Shown here: positions 47,581 to 57,176 of the stretch, piece by piece
Position numbering within the stretch: position 1 is the first letter of the stretch
How the letters are laid out: each line of letters begins with the position of its first letter
Assembly: GCF_032854445.1 (NCBI RefSeq)
Contig: NC_088305.1
Span: forward strand, 32,639,645-32,703,644
DNA from: Liolophura sinensis
Lineage: Eukaryota > Mollusca > Polyplacophora > Chitonida > Chitonidae
Direction: 5' to 3'
DNA length: 64,000 nucleotides
Made by a program: the position numbers and the translations under genes
Notes under the pieces: generated by a model
Told to the model about the DNA's origin: nothing
Database searches by the model: none
The model's input: only the letters and a program-made list of their open reading frames with translations

Positions 47581-48550
47581 GTACGTGGTTCTTGGCTACG
47601 GAATATTTCAACGCTATTTATGTTGTGTTTTTTTCCTCATAACCTAAACACTGCACAGTTACATACAGTGATCGTAGCTGGATATTGACATGTTCTTTTA
47701 TCACCACTCAATGTCTCCTTTCAAGTCTTCCTTTTTCTTTTGTTTTACTACTCGTTTGTTTGCTATTTTTTATTTGAGCAGATTACTTGTGTGTTTCTAT
47801 CTCCCAGTAGTTTGGACTTGGACGGTTCTGTCGTGCAGGCAGCCAAACATTTCAACTAGGCATCAAAATAGGTATTGGCAAGCTATCCGTCAACTCAGAT
47901 ATACGTTGCGGGTCAAAAGTCACAAGATGAATTATCAATTTTGCGTCGCGGAACACTCACCAATGGTTAAGAAAGTATTGTCAAACTCAGTTTACCTAGA
48001 CTGAAAGATCATATGTCTGAATACAGTTTAACAAACATTTTCGATCACTTCGATCATTTGCGCATGCATTTTTTATTATATATACCAGGAGACTCTATAG
48101 CAATGTGTGCCGTATTTGTAAAGCTGTGTAAATGAACTTTTAAACATAAGAACTTTTGAAATCGTTACATTCTTAAAGACACCAGCATATTGAAAGAAGG
48201 CGGAACGACATTCCCTTAACAAATGTAGCCCAGCTACGCTTCCCTTGGGAATATAGATCGATTGGACGGTTGTAACAAAGGTTTACATGAAAGATATGGA
48301 ACTCTTTCTAGCACCTCATACCTTTAGAATCCTTATAACGCGGACCCGTATCTTAGTAGAGACCGTATTTTTGAACCGTAGATATTTCTATCATGGTACA
48401 ACTTCCATCAAGTCTGTTCCAAGCCGCTGTCGTTCAAGTAGGGAACAATAGCACCAAAATTTCAAACCTCTAAGAACTCTAATGCATCAGACACATGGTT
48501 GTACATCTTAAGCATATATGACACAAATAATGGAGAAGAGATTTGAAAAA
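47581..48550. other. Intron-like stretch after ankyrin exon 2 (unit 4)
   Basis: Matches 9276-10245. No gene recognised. Confidence 0.55.
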
Positions 48551-48687
48551 ACTTCCCAACCTGCGGATGGTCGTGGGTTTCCCATGGGCTGTGCCCGGCT
48601 TCCACTCAACATAATGCTGGCCGCCGTCGTATAAGTGAAATATTCTTGAGTATGGCGTAAAACACCAATTAAATAAATAAATAAAAA
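48551..48687 (+). repeat. SINE 3' part with A-rich tail (unit 4)
   Basis: Same tail as the other units (GCCGCCGTCGTATAAGTGAA, CACCAATTAAATAAATAAAT). Confidence 0.75.
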
Positions 48688-48689
48688 AC

Positions 48690-49185
48690 TTCCCCAGTGA
48701 GTCTGTCGGGGCCTTGGGATTTACCAACTTCACATTTATTTAAGGTAAATGCAGTTTCTTCCTCACAGATTGCGCTGTTCAAGATGTCATTACTTTCAAA
48801 CAGATCTAAATCTTCATATTTCTCAAATGCGTTATCTTTACCCACGTTAACGTTAATCGGGTCCTTAAAATAGTTAAACAGTCCATGTTTCGGATTGGGA
48901 TTGCGAGGATTTGGGGAGTGAATACGACGGAGTATAGACCAAAAATGTTGGTCATTTACCGATTGCTGAAGGGATTGCCGTTAATGTGATTTTCAAACGT
49001 ATTTCTTGGATCGTATACAGGATTTACACTTAGTGCAATGTGATGTACATACGGAGCGATTACTGTTGCAGCGATCCTTTCTAAGTATTTGGAAGGTACG
49101 CCTACATCCCCTTTCGATGCCATACATTTCCGGTCATACCACTTATTTCTGAATTTTCAGAGAGACGCACAAATTTTCACTTGAA
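48690..49185 (-). pseudogene. LINE ORF2 linker fragment (unit 4)
   Basis: Minus strand, same fragment as in units 1 and 3 with the 170-base extra segment. Confidence 0.55.
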
Positions 49186-49230
49186 TGCAGACTGCAGCAC
49201 ATTAGAATGTTGGATAATAATTTTACATCA

Positions 49231-49761
49231 TGGTTGACATTCTCGGTTATTACTTGAGTGAAACTTACTATACTGTGTTTGCAGCGCCCTGATTCTAATT
49301 CATCCTTAGAGGTAGGTACCAATGGATGGTTCCATCTTATTTTCTCAGTGACTTTATTGCATGTTGAGGAGTAGTGATATCGAAGAGAGATTAAAAGAGG
49401 AAGGTGGTGTGCCCCTGACCTACCACACAGACAAACTGTTTTATATGTCAGAAGAAACCACGCAATAGTTTACAACGGACGCCTCATTATGACATATACA
49501 ATTAAATAATCCCTTTCCTTCATCACCACCGAAGAGACCACCTTAACATATGCAGAATGAGAACGAAACACGTATCAAGGAGCGATCTACCGAATTGGTT
49601 CGTCACATTATGCTGGGTTGTTTATTTGTCGCCGGTTAGCGCATATTCTTTAAAATCAAGGACCGGCCCCGATAGCACAGTTAGTAGAGCGTCCGCGTCG
49701 GGAGCGGTAGATCCAGGGTCAGTCCTGTGTCGGGTCACACCCAAGACCTTAAAAAAGAGAA
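49231..49761 (+). repeat. Duplication unit 5, left part (type A, interrupted by Polinton 2)
   Basis: Matches the first 510 or so bases of units 1 and 3, including the SINE head, up to the Polinton 2 terminus. Its SINE keeps a CCTTAAAAAAGAG stretch missing from units 1 and 3, so this copy preserves an older state at that point. Confidence 0.9.
49665..49761 (+). repeat. SINE head interrupted by Polinton 2 (unit 5)
   Basis: Has the A box and a B box closer to consensus (GGGTCAGTCC), and is cut after the stretch AAAAAAGAGAA where Polinton 2 begins. The body and 3' end of the SINE are not found on the other side of the Polinton. Confidence 0.8.
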
Positions 49762-50022
49762 AGTAGTATAGGGAATAGGAGTTCTGGCACACCCTCCATT
49801 TGGCAAATGGAGGCTCCCAGCCCCTTCTCGTGAAAAGATATAAACATAGTAGTATAGGGAAGGAGGGTTTTGGCGCACCACTCCCTTGGGAAATAGAGGC
49901 TCCCAGCCCCCATTCCAAGCGAGGTCCAGAAGTTCTAGTATAGGGAATAGGTGTTTTGGACCACCCTCCCCTGGTAAATAGAGGCTCCCAGCCTCATTTC
50001 GTGCAAGGATATAAGCGCTCTC
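49762..50022 (+). repeat. Polinton 2 terminal inverted repeat with three tandem sub-repeats
   Basis: Three copies of an 86-89 base unit starting at 49762, 49848 and about 49937: AGTATAGGGAA, G[AT]GTT[CT]TGG, CACCCTCC, AAATRGAGGCTCCCAGCC. Polinton 1 has two such units at its end. Confidence 0.82.
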
Positions 50023-50114
50023 CCCTGGCGCACGCCATCCTTGGGGCCCTCCCGATCCCCCAGCAGAAAGCCTGTCGGCTATCGAAATTTCTTATTAGGT
50101 ATACAGCAAATACA

Positions 50115-50376
50115 ATGAATCATCATTGGATCTCCCGCTCAGGCGGAAACGACCAGCCGGCCTATTTGGGCGAAGTTGGTCGGCACGGTGCAATACTTGC
50201 GAGGCTACAAAGACGTCAACCACAGCATGTTTGAAGACGGCCGCGTCCACGCAGGCCGGCTGCTCGTGCTGAAGCTCTTCACCAACGACGTGTGCGCTTC
50301 GGTGGAGCACCCCGAGCCTATCCGGCAGTATTATGAAAACCGGCTGCTGCCCGAGCTAATGAGGCAACAACCCTAA
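50115..50376 (+). pseudogene. Small ORF next to the Polinton 2 TIR, frameshifted
   Basis: An ATG in the context ACAATGAATCATCATTGG, which matches the ACAATGAACCACCATCAT start of PolB at the other end of Polinton 1, so the TIR-related sequence reaches into the first codons. After a frame change the main body reads GYKDVNHSMFEDGRVHAGRL, LVLKLFTNDVCASVEHPEPI, ENRLLPELMRQQP. Not recognised. Confidence 0.45.
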
Positions 50377-50398
50377 ACCCGGGGCCCTCCCCAGAACA

Positions 50399-51073
50399 TC
50401 ATTCGGAAAGAGCGTTTTTCAGCTCTTGCCGCGCTAGTTTTCGGCCGCAATCTATAAGCTGTTTATTCGTGCTTTCATCGATCTCTACGGCGTTGAATGC
50501 CTTCCGAGACTTAGCGCATATCTCCTGCTTCAGATCAGAGTAGTTCTTGAGCTACTGAACGACTTCCCTGTACTCTACGTCCGAAATAACACCATGAGAT
50601 AATGCCGTAGATACCTGCGCACGGATGCTGTTAAGTTTGGCCTCAGCCAACAGCCGTATATCGTTATGTTTCTTGGCCTTTGCATGAAGTCGGCGGCTAA
50701 CGAATTTTCCGGCGGCATTTAAGACACCCCAAGCTAGGGCCGCAGCTCCCATGGCCAAGACAGCAGGGGCTGCAATTATTGTTGTGAGTAGTCCCGCACT
50801 TGCAACCCCTAGTCCCAAACAGGCCGTGAGCATGGCCGAATCAAGGGCCTCGGCGGCTAAGACACCGAGCCTGTACTTTTTGTACAAGGCCCGGCGGAGA
50901 TCTCGCTCAGATTCAAGCTGCCTCTGTATTTCACTGATATACTGCAGGCGATGGGCGTGCGCCACACCCTCCGGGGGGTTTTCAACCGTAATCGTCGGCG
51001 CGGTCGGGGCCAAGGGATGGTCATCCATAATTTTCGGCTCTTCCTCCGTGATCGTCGGGTACAGTCGCCCCAT
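50399..51073 (-). pseudogene. Membrane/coiled-coil Polinton protein, premature stop (Polinton 2)
   Basis: From the ATG at 51073 (MGRLYPTITEEE): Pro/acidic N-terminus, helix HRLQYISEIQRQLESERDLR, two Ala/Gly-rich hydrophobic segments (MLTACLGLGVASAGLLTTII and AAPAVLAMGAAALAWGVLNA), a basic loop RRLHAKAKKHND, then an EF-like helix SHGVISDVEYREVVQ. A TAG at 50552-50554 interrupts it; the frame continues for 50 more codons to 50399. Function unknown. A membrane-remodelling or virion role is possible from the hydrophobic pair. Confidence 0.6.
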
Positions 51074-51083
51074 ATTGTCTATC

Positions 51084-51914
51084 CTACGAATCAATAACAT
51101 CGGTTAGCTCTAAATTGTCATCGGGGCTACTAACACGAAAGCGGCGAAGGCCAATGCCGCACTCTAAATGGATTGCATCGAGATTTAAAACGCCCCCTAG
51201 GACGACTGGTATATCCTCGAGAAAGGTCCGGATGATTGGGTCGCCCTGGGCCTGTAATTTGAATATTAGTCTGAGATCCTTTGTATCGTGCTCCGCAGGC
51301 CACCTTATTTTCACCCTGGTAATCAAAGTGCAACGGCGTTGTTCGACCGCGCCAAGTATGAGGTCGAAGATAAGTATAGATCCAGGGTTTAGTAGTAGTG
51401 AGCCTTTAAAATCGGTTTGCGCAGTAAGACGCACGGTCTCTACACCAGGCGCCGCAGATAGTGTGAAGTAACCTCCTCCACCCAAAGCTATATGACAGTC
51501 GCTGGTTGGTACCCACGACACGAAAGAGGTTCCGGAGTTCAAAACTTTTTTCACATAGGCCCTAGTGGCCTGGACCGTCATCGGGGTCACCTTCACATCT
51601 ATCAACCAATCGGGGTCGCGAGCTCTGGCAAGAACAAAGCGGTCTTCAAAGCGAATTAATAAGACTTTTTGTTCTTCAATCACCTCAGAAGACGACCTGC
51701 GCTCTTGCTCTACAGAGGATGAGACATCTTGAAGGGAAGCAAACGTGGCAGGTTCTGCTTGCCCCGTAATCTCTTTGCGGATGTACTTGCCACAATGAAA
51801 CTCGAAGGCGTAAATTTTACCTTCCTGGCCCTTTAATTCGAACTTCGACACATCAGCCAAGTCGCTTAAAGACAGGCACGCAGACCTGGGACCGGCTGCG
51901 TCCACCATACTCAT
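51084..51914 (-). CDS. 276-aa beta-rich Polinton protein, intact (Polinton 2)
   Basis: Intact ORF. N-terminal part LKGQEGKIYAFEFHCGKYIR, then a Ser/Glu linker (SSVEQERRSSSEVIEEQKV), then predicted beta strands with many alternating hydrophobic residues (VLLIRFEDRFVLARARDPDW, GGGYFTLSAAPGVETVRLTA, LRLIFKLQAQGD). No domain I can name; a capsid spike or fibre-like part is a guess from its place beside the minor capsid gene. Start could be Met 1 at 51914 or Met 3 at 51908. Its N-terminal part is duplicated at 52602-52760. Confidence 0.6.
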   Translation of the reverse strand: MSMVDAAGPRSACLSLSDLADVSKFELKGQEGKIYAFEFHCGKYIRKEITGQAEPATFASLQDVSSSVEQERRSSSEVIEEQKVLLIRFEDRFVLARARDPDWLIDVKVTPMTVQATRAYVKKVLNSGTSFVSWVPTSDCHIALGGGGYFTLSAAPGVETVRLTAQTDFKGSLLLNPGSILIFDLILGAVEQRRCTLITRVKIRWPAEHDTKDLRLIFKLQAQGDPIIRTFLEDIPVVLGGVLNLDAIHLECGIGLRRFRVSSPDDNLELTDVIDS

Positions 51915-52601
51915 TGTATTTCTAGGCTAGCACTCAGGTACCCTACATTTATATGCTTGCCGTTTTTGTCTAAAAGCGTTACGGTCAAGTGCGTTATATA
52001 GTCGGTGCGCAAGGCTTTGTACTGTGGGTTGGGAAATGAAAACGTCTTCCAGCACTTAATCCCTAGATCAGTCACGGCGATGGCCTGAAGTAGTGTGGAA
52101 CCGCCACTGTAATCTGAGGTTATTCTCACGTTTTCTGAGGTGTTCAGTTCATCTAAATGCACGAATATTTCTTTTTGCGGGACCAATTTAGCTGGCTCAT
52201 CACCTTCCACAGTCCCCTCTATAGGCTTTTTCCAGTTGTAGAACCCTAAGATGGGGGCAAGCTTTAGGAGCGTTATGTTGGTATTTTTAGGGAGGATAAG
52301 GACTAAGCGGCCCGTGGCTTCATTCAATCCCAGAGAAACCCCATGTGGGCGGAATATGTCCTTGATCAGCATACAGAGATTGTAGTAGCCACTCGGCACT
52401 TTAAACATGTTTGCCATCAAGCATGAAGACCACTCCGGTGGGGATATCCACCCAGTTCGGGTAGAATGTTATCTCGCGAAGGGCGGTTTTAAGGCAGCCG
52501 TCGAGGTTGTTAAGGGCAAGAGGCAGCTCGTACTGTGTCCCATTTAGAATGTCAGTAATTGAGATGAACTTCGAAGCAATCGTGGCAGGTTCTGCTTGCA
52601 C
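51911..52601 (-). pseudogene. Candidate minor capsid (penton-like) protein, copy A (Polinton 2)
   Basis: Minus strand. ISITDILNGTQYELPLALNN, LKTALREITFYPNWVDIPTG, then after a one-base insertion near 52405 VPSGYYNLCMLIKDIFRPHG, LVPQKEIFVHLDELNTSENV and HLTVTLLDKNGKHINVGYLS, ending YLSASLEIQ. Strand-rich and about 220 residues, compatible with a single jelly-roll minor capsid protein as in Polintons; that assignment is by size, position and texture, not by a clear motif. Its first codons (MQAEPATIASKF) come from the neighbouring 276-aa gene, through a duplication junction. Confidence 0.55.
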
Positions 52602-52760
52602 CCCCCCCCCCCTCCCCCCGCAATATTTTTGCGGATGTACTTGCCACTTTGAAACTCAAAGGCGTAGATTTTACCTTCCTGGCCTTGAAGTTCGAACCCC
52701 TACACATCTGCGAAGTCGCTTAAAGACAGGCACGCAGCCCTGCGTCCACAATACTCATTG
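52602..52760 (-). pseudogene. Duplicated N-terminal fragment of the 276-aa gene (Polinton 2)
   Basis: Copy of about 51770-51925 (same GCGGATGTACTTGCCAC and CTTAAAGACAGGCACGCAG blocks on the plus strand), with a C-rich run (13 C, T, 6 C) at 52600-52619 next to the junction. Broken and promoterless. Confidence 0.75.
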
Positions 52761-52800
52761 TATTTCTAGAGTAGCACTGAGGTACTCTACATTAATATAC

Positions 52801-53310
52801 TTACCGTTTTTTATCTAAAAGTGCCACGGTCAAGTGCGTTATATAGTCGTCGCGCAAGGCTTTGTACTGTGGATTGGGAAATGAAACCGTCTTCCCGCAG
52901 TTTATCCCTTCACCAGTCACGACGATGGCCTGAAGTAGTGTGGAACCGCCACCGAAATCTGAGGTTATTCTCCCGTCGGAGAACCCTAAGATGAGGGCAA
53001 GCTCTTGGAGTATTGTGAAGGCATTTTCCGGGAGGGTAAGGACTAAGCGGCCCGTGGCTTCATTCAATCCCAGATAAACCCCATGCGGGCGGAATATGTC
53101 CTTGTCCAGCGTACAGATATTGTAGTAGCTCATCGTCACTTCAACACGCTTGCCCTCAAGCAAGAAGCCCACACCGGTGGGGATATTCACCCAGGCTGGG
53201 TAGAATGTTATCTCGCGAAGGGCGGTTTTAAGGCGGTCGTCGAGGTTGTTAAGGGCATGAGGCAGCGTGTTCTGTGCCCCATTTAGAATGTCAGACAAAG
53301 TGATGAACAT
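52801..53310 (-). pseudogene. Candidate minor capsid protein, copy B (Polinton 2)
   Basis: Minus strand from an ATG at 53310: MFITLSDILNGAQNTLPHAL, ALREITFYPAWVNIPTGVGF, DKDIFRPHGVYLGLNEATGR. This copy has the natural 5' end, but lacks about 35 residues in frame (the NWKKP to SENV stretch of copy A). It also has an extra A near the 3' end (DKKR then stop), so the final strand is lost. Head to head with the next plus-strand gene. Confidence 0.6.
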
Positions 53311-53320
53311 CTTAGCCAGG

Positions 53321-54585
53321 ATGAACAGCGAGTCTTACAGGTTCAATAGAGAGGCCACTTACAAGGTCGGGGCATTTCATAGTATCCAAACCCACGCAGA
53401 GCAGCTCACGCGATTTGACATCTACATCGATGAAAAGAAGGCCTTTCCAGTCCAGTTCACAGATGTGTTGGCCAAGTACCGGCTGCCACATATAACCAGC
53501 AATAACATTGTTCGGGCCTGGAACACCAATCCTATGCAATTCTGGCAGAACCAAGTCAACTTCGCGGTCTGGTGCGCAACCACGGGCTGCGGCGTCTCTG
53601 TAAAAGACCATCTTCTCGCTCCCGACAAACAAATAAGGGCCCTGTACACGTTCCATGTGTATTACCAAGTTTGGCGGATCTTGGAAGAGATCTAGGCCCC
53701 CCTGCCGCAAGACAGAGCGTGGGCGGCATTCAAAAACCCCCACGACGAGAGGGCCTATGAGAGGATTTGTAGGGAATTCTGCGTAGATAAGCACACATAC
53801 TGGAGGCGCAGGGGGGTGAATCACGGCGTCGGAGTGGCATATTTCTAAATCACGAGAACGGGCTACAGCCCTATTGGCGATGGGACGATCCGAGCAGGAT
53901 GTCGTTCTCTAGAAAGCCTAAAGCGCTCCACGTCGACTACATCGAGCAGGACGCCAAGGAGGCTTGGGCGTCGTTCATTGCCGACAAATCCCAAGGATTC
54001 ACGCAGCCGGGCGTGGAGCGCCTAAACGATTCCATCCGGACATACGTGTAGTCTATTCTAGGCGCCCAAGCGCAAATAAGGGCGCGTATTCTAGGCACGG
54101 GCACAGCCTTCGACGCGCAAAAACAGTTTGCCGCGAACGTTGAAGGCGCTATTTCCTCTCCGATCGACCTTCCGTCTGCTATCAAACGGTACCAGAACGT
54201 GCTACAGTATGCCGGGAGCGCTGTAGACTTTGTGTATGGCATAGGCTTATATATGGCCCCCAGCGACATGCTTCTGCAGATCGGCCATGTGGCGAACTAC
54301 AACAACAAAATCGTCGTGGCCACAGAGGACCAGAAGCTAGGCGCCAATGAGGGTGTGAACGCTAAAGTGCCGCCCACTTTGCACAAGCGCGCACCTTCCC
54401 ACGGGATCGTTGAGCCGCAAGAAAGCGTCACACCACCCACCCCGCGCGTTCAGCATGTTGCAGCGCGCCACAAAGCGGCTGAAGAACCCCTATTTCGAAA
54501 GCAAAAGAATCACGATGCGGAGAAGACAGCCATCGTCGTCGCTGGGGTTGGTATCGGCTTACTACTGCTGTGGACTATGCGTTAA
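53321..54585 (+). pseudogene. Large Polinton protein with C-terminal TM segment (Polinton 2)
   Basis: From ATG 53321 (MNSESYRFNREATYKVGAFH) through NPMQFWQNQVNFAVWCATTG, DKQIRALYTFHVYYQVWRIL, QGFTQPGVERLNDSIRTYV, QFAANVEGAISSPIDLPSAI, to a C-terminal hydrophobic helix TAIVVAGVGIGLLLLWTMR. About 420 codons. In-frame stops at 53693 (TAG), 53846 (TAA) and 54050 (TAG) and a shift near 53886. It reads like a conserved, uncharacterised Polinton protein I have seen in bivalve genomes; no established function. The C-terminal TM suggests membrane association. Confidence 0.6.
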
Positions 54586-55850
54586 ATAATTGCGAACAGC
54601 CACGAGCATTAGGCCACCTACTGCGACGACTAGAGCCCAGGCATTATCGGCCAGCCACCCAGCCGCTTTCCCGAGAAGGTTCAGTAGCCAGGACACGATA
54701 CTGTCAATAATACCCGGAATCGCAGCGGCAGCCTTCCCAGCCAGATTGCCAAGGGCGCGCGCCAGGGACTGGAGATGCTTTTTCATCCATTCTTTAAGAC
54801 CACGCCCGTCGGGTGGAGGTGGCGTTGGCTGGATGCCCACGCCGGACCCGCCAGTCAGCGCCAACTTTATCGCTAGCCCCAGTGTCGACATCACCATCCC
54901 AATTGCCGTGAGAATTGAGACCACAGTTATTCCCTGCTCCCGCAAGAGGGTGCGGACGCGCTCGGCCAGAGTGGTATCCTTGTGTAGGATGCGATCGAAC
55001 GTCTGCTTGATGCGGTGTATTTGCGTGCGCAGGGCTTCGGCCGTTAAAGAGGCTGCTTCGAGCCGGGCCACCCTCTCGCTCTCGAGATTCCTTATCCGGT
55101 CTTCGATCCGGCTCCCGGAGAATTCATCAGGGGCCTCCTCCAACTTGTGTTTTTGCGATGTACTTATCGAGACTTGTCAGCTTGGCGAGGTTATTCGCGT
55201 GTCCGCCTTCCGAGGTCTGCAGTGCCTTGTTAAGCCGCAGAAGTTCTCGTATGAGAAGAGGAGGGTCGTTCATCGTTTCAAGAACCCGCCCGATCTCACT
55301 ATCCGTCAAGCTTGTTTCCAGTGTGTTGACTGCATCAGCGGCCCTTTCCGCTGCTTTGTTTAAATCCTTCAGCTCCATGGTATCTGCCTCGGTGGCCGCG
55401 GCACCGGCTTCTGAACTCGCTGTTTCCAGGGCTGCGACTGCTGCCGGATGCAACGATGGCTGTTTGCTTCTTTTGCAGTCTATCAAGCCAAGCCCCCCTT
55501 CCCCCCTAACAACATTAACCCCTCCTTTATTGGCGACTGTTGAGAGGGCTAGCGGTTCACCTGTTCGTTTGTTGATGATGTCCAGATCGGGGTGAGCCAC
55601 GAATCGCAAACGCCCTTGGACAACCTCAAACTTCGTGTAATCGCGAAAAAGAGGGGTAACGCTGGGATCCGCCTTCACCAAGGCATCGTAATAATCATCC
55701 ACGGCGGTTTGCGTGAGTTCTTGTTGTTTGTTGCTCGGGAACATCATCACCTGCAAGGAGAGGGGTGCGCTCGTCGTCGATGTTGTTCTCCTCTCTGGCA
55801 TCGTCTTTGACGTCGTCGAACGTCCGATTATCAAAGTCGAAGTCTGCCAT
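54562..55850 (-). pseudogene. Coiled-coil and membrane protein, split by two frameshifts (Polinton 2)
   Basis: Begins at ATG 55850 (MADFDFDNRTFDDVKDDARE, acidic). After a shift near 55735: TAVDDYYDALVKADPSVTPL, EADTMELKDLNKAAERAADA. After a second shift near 55135: IRNLESERVARLEAASLTAE (long coiled coil), ITVVSILTAIGMVMSTLGLA (TM), a Pro-rich spacer, a Lys/Ala amphipathic region, GIIDSIVSWLLNLLGKAAGW and ALVVAVGGLMLVAVRNYL. I treat the two ORFs as one gene of about 430 codons because the joins are single-base. Amphipathic and hydrophobic ends suggest a membrane-active virion protein. Divergent from the capsid gene. Confidence 0.6.
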
Positions 55851-55894
55851 AATCCTCGTATTGAACATTGCAAGGTATACCTTCAATACACACA
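55851..55894. promoter_or_regulatory. Divergent 44-bp promoter region with palindromes (Polinton 2)
   Basis: The space between the minus-strand gene start (55850) and the capsid start (55895) contains a perfect 12-bp palindrome, AAGGTATACCTT (55872-55883), nested between the arms of an 8-bp inverted repeat, GTATTGAA (55858-55865) and TTCAATAC (55882-55889). The symmetry suits a shared bidirectional control site; this is inference. Confidence 0.4.
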
Positions 55895-57176
55895 ATGTAT
55901 GCATACGGACGCAAGCTAAACCCTTTCAGAACACTCCGTAAGCCTCGGGGGGTACAAGGTGTACGGCAGTCCTTGGTCGTCACCAACAACCCGAGTACAA
56001 TCGACCAGAATCAACAACTCTTGGTCCGCTTCCTTAACCTCGGCCCAAATGACGTCATTGTGCATGGTACCGTGCGCTTGGCCTTCTCGATCACTATAAA
56101 TTCAGAAGACTCGAACGCCACAGTGGTCGGGAATCTCGGGCGCGCTGTAGTCAAGAAAACCACGATCAGAATCAGCGGAAATGAGGTAATGTCCATCGAC
56201 GACTATGATGTGTTTATTGCTACGGCGACTTATGGCTGACCACAAACGAACGGAGGATTGCGGCCTACCAAGGCATCGGCAGCGAAAACATGCTTAAACT
56301 TCGAGTCGGAGCGGAGGAGGAAAGTAACGACGATACTGGAGAAAATCCCATCGCTCGAGCCTTCGGCAGTTGTTTCCACATCCCGCTAGGCTTTGAGCTT
56401 CTAGATAGCCACATGTCATTCTACCAGAGTGCCTTGGCCGACCGACTGGAGTACGAACTGACGTTCAACGATTACAGCCGGATCATCAAGACAACAGACG
56501 ATGACACGACTTACACCATCGACAACATCAGCCTGGAGTTCGATACGGTCACCGAAGAGGAGCTCGCTAGACAGATCCGCACCCAGTTTGCCGGGGGCGT
56601 CTCCATTCTGTATGATTGCGTCCTCCGCCACCGAAAGTTTGTGAAGGACAAGTGTGATACTCTCTGGAACATAAACCTAAACACGCCCGCGAGAGCAATG
56701 AAGGGCATCCTCATGCTGTTCGAGACTAAAGCAATCCCGTGGGAGAGGAGGTCGGAATCCTTCTACAACCCGAAGATCACCAAAGTAGAAGTCACAATAG
56801 AAGAGGTCCCCAATCAGCTGTACAGCCAGGCATGTGGGTGCACCAGCAATGGGGCGAGGTCCAGAGGTTCTTCGCCAACTCACCCCTACGGAAGCGGGAC
56901 CCTGAGGTGGCCAGGGTCGTTAAAGACTTAGTCTTAGCAGACGTCTCTCTGAAAGAGTTCTTGACGCACAAGCACGCCTTCTGGCTTGACCTTCGGCCAA
57001 GCGACGATGACGAGCTGCATGGCAGTGGGAGGCGTGTTCTGAACGCCAGCGAGGGGATTACGATACAGGTGACAAAAGAGAGAGAAGGTCCCGGCGTGTT
57101 GAACATATATCTCTATGTGATCATGGACGCAAAGCTGCACATCCAGAATGGTAGATTCGTTAGCGCGCTTTATTGA
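55895..57176 (+). pseudogene. Major capsid protein, double jelly-roll type (Polinton 2)
   Basis: About 427 codons from ATG 55895: GRKLNPFRTLRKPRGVQGVR, NPSTIDQNQQLLVRFLNLGP, GRAVVKKTTIRISGNEVMSI, SFYQSALADRLEYELTFNDY, RKFVKDKCDTLWNINLNTPA, FYNPKITKVEVTIEEVPNQL, ending AKLHIQNGRFVSALY. These match my recollection of Polinton capsid proteins, including the FYNPKITKV-VTIE--PN-LY block. One-base changes near 56215 and 56835 break the frame. Its last 29 bases overlap the ATPase start, as expected for a capsid-ATPase pair. Confidence 0.85.

Larger units (their letters stand above)
39342..49230 (+). repeat. Tandem segmental-duplication unit 4 (type B)
   Basis: Complete 9.9-kb type-B copy. It shares with unit 2 the loss of the SINE and start of the 5' LTR and the extra BEL protease deletion, but keeps the LINE endonuclease fragment. 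Units 3 and 4 together give a dimeric period of about 20.6 kb. Confidence 0.92.

Noticed and set aside
49756-49761. Six-base target-site duplication of Polinton 2
   Set aside because: The opposite terminus is missing, so no duplication can be tested.
50176-50376. Adenovirus-type cysteine protease
   Set aside because: No His, Asp/Glu and Gln-x-Cys pattern of the family can be seen in this ORF.
54590-55363. 257-codon plus-strand ORF opposite the coiled-coil gene
   Set aside because: Shadow of the minus-strand gene in G+C-rich DNA; Arg/Ser/Pro-rich composition and no domain.
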